Position numbers and translations under genes: made by a program. The notes beneath the pieces are model-generated. The model was given only the letters and a program-made list of their open reading frames with translations. It was not told the DNA's origin and made no database searches. Shown here one piece after another: positions 58,809 through 64,000 of a DNA stretch of 64,000 bases. This stretch comes from Streptomyces pyxinae (GTDB lineage Bacteria > Actinomycetota > Actinomycetes > Streptomycetales > Streptomycetaceae). The stretch covers positions 1 through 64,000 of the forward strand of contig NZ_JANUGQ010000013.1 in NCBI RefSeq assembly GCF_024756275.1, given 5' to 3'. Position 1 is the stretch's first letter, and each line of letters starts with the position of its first letter.

Positions 58809-60143
58809 ATGGAACACATCACGCTGCTGCTCGCCATTGTGGTTGTGACAGCTCTCGTGTTCGATTTCACGAACGGTTTCCATGACACCGCCAACGCGAT
58901 GGCCACCACCATCTCGACCGGCGCCCTGAAGCCCAAGACGGCGGTGGCCATGTCCGCCGCGCTCAACCTGGTCGGCGCGTTCCTGTCCGTCGAGGTCGCC
59001 AAGACGATCTCCGGCGGGATCATCAACGAGTCCGGCATCAGAACCGAAGTGATCTTCGCGGCACTCGTCGGCGCCATCCTGTGGAACCTGCTGACCTGGC
59101 TGCTCGGACTGCCGTCCAGTTCCTCCCACGCACTCTTCGGCGGCCTGATCGGCGCGGCCGTGATGTCGGCCGGCTGGTCCTCGGTGAACGGCGGCACCGT
59201 CGTCACCAAGGTGCTGCTCCCCGCCGTGGCCGCCCCGGTGGTGGCGGGCCTCGCCGCGATGCTGGCCACCCGGCTGACGTACCGGATCGGCGCGGGCACC
59301 GACGAGAAGGCCACCGCCAAGGGCTACCGGGCCGGCCAGATCGCCTCCGCCGGTCTGGTCTCGCTCGCCCACGGCACCAATGACGCGCAGAAGACGATGG
59401 GCGTCATCACCCTGGCCCTGGTCACCGGCGGCGTCCTGGCGCCCGGCTCCAACCCGCCGCTCTGGGTGATCGTCTCGGCCGGTATGGCCATCGCGCTCGG
59501 CACCTACCTGGGCGGCTGGCGGATCATCCGCACCATGGGCAAGGGCCTCACCGACCTGCGGCCGCAGCAGGGCTTCGCTGCCCAGACCGGCGCCGCCACC
59601 GTCATCCTGGCCTCCTCGCACCTGGGCTTCTCGCTCTCCACCACCCAGTCCTGCTCCGGCGCCGTGATGGGCGCGGGCCTCGGCCGCAAGGGCGGGGTGG
59701 TCCGCTGGTCGACCGCCACCCGGATGTTCGTCGCCTGGGGCCTGACCCTGCCGGCCGCCGGCCTGGTGGGCGCCGGGGCCGAGTTCCTGACCCAGCAGGG
59801 CACCTGGGGCGTCGCGGTGGTGGCCGTGCTGCTCATCGCCGGTTCGGGCGCCATCTGGCTGGCCTCCCGCCGCAAGCCGGTCGACCACAACGACGTGATG
59901 AACGAGGCGACGGACGAGGTGGCGACCGGCCGGACCCCGGTCGCGGCCGGCGGACCCGCCGTCGCGGCGGAGCCGGCCGGTGTGGTCACCACGGCCATCG
60001 CGGCCGTCTCGCCGCCGCCGACCGCGACCGCCCTCGCCGTGCCGCTCCAGCGCTCCGAGGCGCCGGACCTGACGGCCTCCCCCATTCCGGCACCGGTATC
60101 CGCCGTCGCCGTGTCCGACCCGGCGCCCGTCGCCACGGTGTGA
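58809..60143 (+). CDS. pitH2: Low-affinity inorganic phosphate transporter (Pit family)
   Basis: 444 aa with about ten membrane helices. The two Pit signature repeats are FDFTNGFHDTANAMATTIST (near the start) and HGTNDAQKTMGVI in the middle. A Pro/Ala/Val-rich cytoplasmic tail (about 360-444) follows. It corresponds in position to S. coelicolor pitH2. PHO-box-like repeats lie upstream and a small membrane protein gene follows 13 bp downstream, so the two are probably one phosphate-controlled operon. The ATG lacks a strong ribosome site. Confidence 0.93.
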   Translation: MEHITLLLAIVVVTALVFDFTNGFHDTANAMATTISTGALKPKTAVAMSAALNLVGAFLSVEVAKTISGGIINESGIRTEVIFAALVGAILWNLLTWLLGLPSSSSHALFGGLIGAAVMSAGWSSVNGGTVVTKVLLPAVAAPVVAGLAAMLATRLTYRIGAGTDEKATAKGYRAGQIASAGLVSLAHGTNDAQKTMGVITLALVTGGVLAPGSNPPLWVIVSAGMAIALGTYLGGWRIIRTMGKGLTDLRPQQGFAAQTGAATVILASSHLGFSLSTTQSCSGAVMGAGLGRKGGVVRWSTATRMFVAWGLTLPAAGLVGAGAEFLTQQGTWGVAVVAVLLIAGSGAIWLASRRKPVDHNDVMNEATDEVATGRTPVAAGGPAVAAEPAGVVTTAIAAVSPPPTATALAVPLQRSEAPDLTASPIPAPVSAVAVSDPAPVATV

Positions 60144-60156
60144 GGAAGACAGCAGC

Positions 60157-60378
60157 ATGAAGATCGACTGGGCAGCTCTCGGCTCCGTGTTCGGCGTGAG
60201 CCTCGTGGTCACCGTGGCGCTGGTGGGCCTGTTCACCATGGGCGTCGTCGGCCTCGCCCGCCAGGAGGCGGCCGTCGCCCGGGGCGGCTCGGCCGCCCCC
60301 GCCCGGATCGGGGCCTACGCCTGCTTCGCGCTCTGCGCGGCGGCGGTGGCGTACGGCATCTTCCTGATCGTGGCGTGA
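60157..60378 (+). CDS. Small membrane protein co-transcribed with pitH2
   Basis: 73 aa with two membrane helices (about 8-32 and 50-72) linked by a short Arg/Ala loop. It starts 13 bp after the pitH2 stop with a weak GAAGACAGC leader and is followed by a strong terminator. Its role is unknown; it may assist or regulate the phosphate transporter. Confidence 0.75.
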   Translation: MKIDWAALGSVFGVSLVVTVALVGLFTMGVVGLARQEAAVARGGSAAPARIGAYACFALCAAAVAYGIFLIVA

Positions 60379-60427
60379 GCCCGCGCCGTTCGGCGGTGCG
60401 AGACGCGGTGTGAGCCCGAGCCGCGCC

Positions 60428-60465
60428 CCTGTGCCCGTACCGGAGGTCTCCGGTACGGGCACAGG
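60428..60465 (+). terminator. Very strong terminator of the pitH2 operon
   Basis: An 18-nt arm (60428-60445) is the exact reverse complement of 60448-60465, giving a stem of 17 bp once the loop is allowed. Core sequence is GTGCCCGTACCGG. It begins 50 bp after the stop of the small membrane gene. Confidence 0.85.
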
Positions 60466-60568
60466 CATGTCCGGGGCCGGGCGGTCAGGGCGCGTGGGCG
60501 GGCATGCCGGGTGGCCGGGGGCGGGCACGGCCGGGGCGGGTGCCGCCGGGCGGACGGACGGATGCGGA

Positions 60569-60600
60569 GGGGCCGGTGTGGGGCTGCGCACACCGGCCCC
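60569..60600. terminator. Second terminator-like hairpin before the riboswitch
   Basis: GGGGCCGGTGTG (60569-60580) pairs perfectly with CACACCGGCCCC (60589-60600) around an 8-nt loop. It lies directly upstream of the cobalamin operon leader and may insulate it from read-through. Confidence 0.65.
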
Positions 60601-60649
60601 TTCGCAGGTCAACAGCAAGTTGACGGGCCTTCGCGGGGCGTGGTGGACT

Positions 60650-60765
60650 GCCGGGGCCCATAACGGCGGCAGGAGAGGAAGCCGGTGCGAATCCGGCGCG
60701 GTCCCGCCACTGTCACCGGGGCGCGCGGACCGCACGCCCCGGGAGCCAGGAACTCTCGCCGCCGG
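60650..60765 (+). promoter_or_regulatory. Cobalamin (B12) riboswitch
   Basis: The conserved core is readable: GAGAGGAAGCCGGTGCGAA, then TCCGGCGCGGTCCCGCCACTG (B12 box with GCCACTG at about 60706-60712), then GGGAGCCAGGAACTCTC. GGCGGC (60665-60670) can pair with GCCGCC (60758-60763) to close the outer stem. Adenosylcobalamin binding would lower expression of the downstream cob genes. It is about 125 bp from cobD. Confidence 0.93.
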
Positions 60766-60808
60766 TTCCGTCGAGCCAGGGCGCGGACCCTGAGTGAGGA
60801 CATCGCCC

Positions 60809-60901
60809 ATGCCCGGCTGCCCTGCTGCCCCCTCACCCGGCTCCGCCTTCCCCCGGCCGGGCCTCCGCGGTATCCGGGCGGGTCGGCCGGATGCGCAGTG
60901 A
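60809..60901 (+). CDS. Possible 30-aa leader ORF overlapping the cobD start
   Basis: ATG 60809 has GAGGA (60796-60800) 8 nt upstream, and the frame stays open for 30 codons to TGA at 60899-60901, which lies just past the cobD ATG (60891). The peptide is Pro/Gly/Arg-rich (MPGCPAAPSPGSAFPRPG at its start). cobD itself has no ribosome site, so it may be translated by coupling to this ORF. Whether the peptide has any role is unknown. Confidence 0.5.
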   Translation: MPGCPAAPSPGSAFPRPGLRGIRAGRPDAQ

Positions 60902-61985
60902 CCGGATATTCGTCTGCGGTGCCCTCGCCGGTTTCGCCGCGGACCTGCTGATCGGAGACCCCCGCCGGGGCCACCCCGTCGCCGCCTTCGGCCGGATCGC
61001 CGGGGGCGTGGAACGGCGGCTGTGGCACGACCACCGGGGCTGGGGCACGCTGCACGCCCTGGTGTGCGCCGGGGGCGCGGCGGGTGCCGCCGCCCTGGCC
61101 GCGCGCGCCGTACGCGGCCGGCCGGGCCATCCGTCCCGGGCCCGGGCGGCCGGCTCGGTGGCGCTGACCGCCGCCGCCGTCTGGGCGGTGACCGGCGGGA
61201 CCTCGCTGGGCCGGGAGGCGCGGGCGATCGGCGGGGCGCTGGAGGCCGGGGACGTGGCGGTGGCCCGGGAGCGGCTGCCACACCTCTGCGGGCGCGACCC
61301 GCAGGCGCTGGACGGGCCCGCCATCGCCCGCGCGGTGGTGGAGTCGGTCGCGGAGAACACCTCGGACGCCGTGGTCGGCGCCCTGGTCTGGGGCGCCGTC
61401 GGCGGGGTGCCGGGGCTGGTGGCGTTCCGGGCGGTCAACACGCTGGACGCCATGGTCGGACACAAGTCGCCGCGCCACCGCCGGTTCGGCTGGGCCTCGG
61501 CCCGGCTGGACGACCTGGCGGGGGCTCCGGGCGCCCGGCTGACGGCGGCCCTGGCGGCCGTGGCGGGCGGTGATCCGCGCGGGGCGGTACGCGCCTGGCG
61601 GGCGGACGCGTCCCGGCACCCGAGCCCCAACGCGGGCCCGGTGGAGGCGTCCTTCGCGGGCGCCCTGGGGGTACGGCTCGGCGGCACCCTGGCGTACGGC
61701 GGCCGGGTCGAGCACCGGCCGGTGCTGAACGCGGCCGGGCGCGCCGTGGCGGTGGCCGACATCGAGCGGGCGGTCCGGCTCTCCCGCCGGGTGGGCCTGC
61801 TGGCCCTGGCGGTCTGCGCGGGCGGCCGGGCGGTGCTCGGAGCCGTACGGGCACGGGGCGGCGGAGCCGTACCGGCGGCGGGCGGCGGCGCCGTACGGGC
61901 CTCGGGCGGCGCAGCCGTACGGGCATGGAGCAGTGGAGCCGTACGGGCACGGGGCCGGGCGGCCGGGAAGCGGAGGGGCGCATGA
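60891..61985 (+). CDS. cobD: Adenosylcobinamide-phosphate synthase CobD/CbiB
   Basis: 364 aa membrane protein that attaches the aminopropanol arm to cobyric acid. The family pattern includes DLLIGDPRRGHPVAAFGR near the start, ESVAENTSDAVVGALVWGAVGG and NTLDAMVGHKSPRHRRFGWASARLDD. The usual family length is about 310-320; the extra C-terminal 45 residues are a tandem repeat (AVRARGGG-type octapeptides). It is under the B12 riboswitch and overlaps cobQ by ATGA. Confidence 0.93.
   Translation: MRSDRIFVCGALAGFAADLLIGDPRRGHPVAAFGRIAGGVERRLWHDHRGWGTLHALVCAGGAAGAAALAARAVRGRPGHPSRARAAGSVALTAAAVWAVTGGTSLGREARAIGGALEAGDVAVARERLPHLCGRDPQALDGPAIARAVVESVAENTSDAVVGALVWGAVGGVPGLVAFRAVNTLDAMVGHKSPRHRRFGWASARLDDLAGAPGARLTAALAAVAGGDPRGAVRAWRADASRHPSPNAGPVEASFAGALGVRLGGTLAYGGRVEHRPVLNAAGRAVAVADIERAVRLSRRVGLLALAVCAGGRAVLGAVRARGGGAVPAAGGGAVRASGGAAVRAWSSGAVRARGRAAGKRRGA
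61842..61961 (+). repeat. Five 24-bp tandem repeats at the 3' end of cobD
   Basis: The word GCCGTAC begins at 61842, 61866, 61890, 61914 and 61938, exactly 24 bp apart. The units encode AVRARGGG, AVPAAGGG, AVRASGGA, AVRAWSSG and AVRARGRA at the C-terminus of CobD, which ends shortly after. Confidence 0.85.
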
Positions 61986-63943
61986 GCGGGGGGCTGCTGG
62001 TCGCGGGCACCACGTCGGACGCGGGCAAGAGCGTGGTCACCGCCGGGATCTGCCGCTGGCTGGTCCGGCAGGGCGTGAAGGTCGCGCCGTTCAAGGGCCA
62101 GAACATGTCGCTCAACTCCTTCGTCACCCGGGAGGGCGCGGAGATCGGCCGGGCGCAGGCGATGCAGGCGCGGGCCGCCCGGGTGGAGCCGACGGCGCTG
62201 ATGAACCCGGTACTGCTCAAGCCGGGCGGCGACCGGACGAGCCAGGTGGTGCTGCTGGGCAGGCCGGTGGGCGAGATGAGCGCCCGGGGCTACCACGGCG
62301 GCCGGCAGCGGGAGCTGTTCGAGCCGGTCCTGGCCTGTCTGGAGGAGCTGCGGAGCACGTACGACGCGGTGATCTGCGAGGGGGCGGGCAGCCCGGCCGA
62401 GATCAATCTGCGCCGTACCGACATCGTGAACATGGGCATCGCGCGGGCCGCCCGGCTGCCGGTGGTGGTGGTCGGGGACATCGACCGGGGCGGGGTCTTC
62501 GCCCAGTTCTTCGGCACCACCGCGCTGCTGGCGCCGGAGGACCAGGAGCTGGTCGCCGGCTATCTGGTCAACAAGTTCCGGGGCGACGTCTCGCTGCTCG
62601 AACCCGGTCTGGAGATGCTGCGCGGGCTGACCGGGCGGCCCTCGCTCGGGGTGCTGCCGTACGCCCACGGCCTCGGCATCGACGAGGAGGACGGGCTGCG
62701 GGTGTCGCTGCGCGGGGCGGTCCGGGAGTCGGTGGTCGCGCCGCCGCTCGGGGACGAGCTGCTGCGGGTCGCGGTCTGTGCCGTGCCGCTGATGTCCAAC
62801 TTCACCGATGTGGACGCGCTGGCCGCCGAGCCGGGTGTGGTGGTGCGGTTCGTGGACCGGCCCGAGGAGCTGGCCGACGCCGATCTGGCGGTGGTGCCCG
62901 GCACCCGGGGCACCGTCCGGGCCCTGGCCTGGCTGCGCGCACGCGGGCTGGCCGGGGCGCTGGCCCGGCGCGCGGCGGAGGGCCGGCCGGTGCTGGGCGT
63001 CTGCGGCGGCTTCCAGCTGCTGGGCGAGCGCATCGTGGACGAGGTCGAGTCCCGGGCCGGCGAGGTCGAGGGCCTGGGCCTGCTGCCGGTACGGGTGCGG
63101 TTCGCCCGCGAGAAGACGCTGGCCCGGCCGGTGGGCGAGGCGCTCGGTGAGCCGGTGGAGGGGTACGAGATCCACCACGGCGTCGCCGAGGTGCTGGGCG
63201 GCGAACCGTTCCTGGACGGCTGCCGGGTCGGCGCGGTCTGGGGCACCCACTGGCACGGCTCGCTGGAGAGCGACGGCTTCCGCCGGGCGTTTCTGCGCGC
63301 GGTGGCGGCGGCGGCCGGGCGGCGGTTCGTCCCGGCCCCGGACACCTCCTTCGGCGTGCTGCGCGAGGAGCAGCTCGACCGGCTCGGCGACCTGATCGAG
63401 GAGCACGCCGACACCGGGGCGCTGCTCCGGCTGATCGAGCAGGGCCCGCCGCCGGGTCTCCCCTTCGTCCCGCCGGGGGCGCCGGCGTACCCGGAGCCCC
63501 GGCCGGAGACACCCGCGCGCCCGGAAGGGCCGTACCCGGGGGTCCCGGAGCCGTCTCCGTCCCCGGGGGAGCCGGGAGACCCGCAGCCGTCTCCGTCGCC
63601 GAGGGGCCCGGGGGCGCCTGTGCGCTTGGTGGGCCCGTCCCCAGAGCCGTCCGCGTCGCCGGGGGGCCCGGGAGAGCCGGGGGACCCGTACCCGCAGCCG
63701 CCTGCCTCCCCGGAGGCCCGGCCGGAAGCGCCCACGCGCCCGGTGGGCCCCCGCCCGGAACCGTCCGCCGCCCCGGAGAACCCGGGAGCGCCCGGGCGCC
63801 CGGAGGGCCCGTGTCCCGGGGTCCCGGAGTCGTCTGCCTCCCCGGAGGGCCTGCGCCCAGGAGGGCCCGGGGTCCCGAGAGACCCGGAAGGCCCGTTCCC
63901 GGAGGATCCGGCGGCCCCCGGAGCCCCGGGAGGTTCCGGGTGA
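61982..63943 (+). CDS. cobQ: Cobyric acid synthase CobQ/CbiP with long Pro-rich tail
   Basis: 653 aa. The N-terminal dethiobiotin-synthetase-like ATPase domain starts LLVAGTTSDAGKSVVTAG and contains KGQNMSLNSFVT and CEGAGSPAEINLR. The glutamine-amidotransferase domain has the triad-type Cys C341 (LGVCGGFQLLG) and H423 (GTHWHG). It amidates four carboxylates of the corrin ring. The enzyme proper ends near residue 490; the remaining about 160 residues are Pro/Glu/Gly/Ser-rich repeats absent from normal CobQ. Coupled to cobD by ATGA. Confidence 0.93.
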   Translation: MSGGLLVAGTTSDAGKSVVTAGICRWLVRQGVKVAPFKGQNMSLNSFVTREGAEIGRAQAMQARAARVEPTALMNPVLLKPGGDRTSQVVLLGRPVGEMSARGYHGGRQRELFEPVLACLEELRSTYDAVICEGAGSPAEINLRRTDIVNMGIARAARLPVVVVGDIDRGGVFAQFFGTTALLAPEDQELVAGYLVNKFRGDVSLLEPGLEMLRGLTGRPSLGVLPYAHGLGIDEEDGLRVSLRGAVRESVVAPPLGDELLRVAVCAVPLMSNFTDVDALAAEPGVVVRFVDRPEELADADLAVVPGTRGTVRALAWLRARGLAGALARRAAEGRPVLGVCGGFQLLGERIVDEVESRAGEVEGLGLLPVRVRFAREKTLARPVGEALGEPVEGYEIHHGVAEVLGGEPFLDGCRVGAVWGTHWHGSLESDGFRRAFLRAVAAAAGRRFVPAPDTSFGVLREEQLDRLGDLIEEHADTGALLRLIEQGPPPGLPFVPPGAPAYPEPRPETPARPEGPYPGVPEPSPSPGEPGDPQPSPSPRGPGAPVRLVGPSPEPSASPGGPGEPGDPYPQPPASPEARPEAPTRPVGPRPEPSAAPENPGAPGRPEGPCPGVPESSASPEGLRPGGPGVPRDPEGPFPEDPAAPGAPGGSG

Positions 63944-64000
63944 GCGCCGCCGTCTCGTCCATGGGCCCGGGCCGCCCGTCGGCCCGTTCCGCCCCTTTCG
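63940..64000 (+). CDS. Start of the next gene (partial, cut by the window)
   Basis: GTG 63940 overlaps the cobQ stop (GTGA) and has GGGAGG six nt upstream, a strong ribosome site. The frame is open to the window end (MSAAVSSMGPGRPSARSAPF). The 20 visible residues do not identify the product; position in the riboswitch-controlled operon suggests another cobalamin gene. Confidence 0.45.
   Translation, partial: MSAAVSSMGPGRPSARSAPF

Overview
This is a very GC-rich actinobacterial chromosome segment, almost certainly from a Streptomyces species. Evidence: strong third-position GC bias, frequent GTG starts, frequent 4-bp ATGA/GTGA gene overlaps, a chaplin gene (chpE), the nucleoid protein gbn, a 6C small RNA, and a gene order (spo0M, chpE, serB, fabG-fabI, tldD-pmbA, tyrS, moaA, gbn, pitH2, cobD-cobQ) that I recognise from the conserved core of Streptomyces chromosomes near the SCO1792-SCO1848 interval of S. 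coelicolor. No prophage, insertion sequence, integrase, CRISPR array, tRNA gene or biosynthetic gene cluster was seen.

Layout. 1-370: edge region whose minus strand looks like an rRNA operon promoter and leader running off the window. 371-8135: mpg, spo0M-like, PEBP, HNH, TSUP transporter, SPFH/NfeD membrane pair, a lone ABC ATPase and a conserved hypothetical. 8136-9246: degenerate GC-rich repeats. 9247-14745: chpE, a GAF histidine kinase/LuxR regulator pair, an SDR coupled to a divergent QueA-like protein, and a secreted transglycosylase-like protein with a long leader. 15011-24970: FHA-ABC transporter, serB, SixA-like phosphatase, MFS transporter divergent from a FadR-type regulator, and the fatty-acid synthesis pair fabG-fabI. 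25446-35286: tldD/pmbA, tyrS, small membrane proteins, 6C RNA, moaA, acetate-type symporter with its DUF485 partner. 35516-46176: subtilase, CoA-transferase, a coupled sterol-desaturase/lysoplasmalogenase pair, an exonuclease-BRCT protein, SURF1, GH15 and an atypical SDR. 46177-47163: about 140-bp degenerate repeats. 47164-50551: an Asp23/Gls24-AmaP-DUF2273-DUF6286 envelope cluster with a divergent P10-family gene. 50660-58676: enoyl-CoA hydratase-like protein, gbn, ABC-F, VOC, hypothetical, hydrolase, class II aldolase. 58740-64000: PHO-box-like repeats with pitH2 and a small partner, then a cobalamin riboswitch, a short leader ORF, and the cobD-cobQ operon continuing past the right edge.

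Most of the content is housekeeping and developmental. The less ordinary elements are regulatory or architectural: several short tandem repeats with exact helical-turn or codon-multiple periods (21, 29, 10, 14, 24, 18 and 15 bp), a leader ORF whose stop overlaps the cobD start downstream of the B12 riboswitch, the 6C RNA, a translationally coupled pair that may act on ether lipids, the Asp23-type envelope cluster, and three enzyme-family members with changed catalytic motifs (QueA-like, SDR, crotonase).
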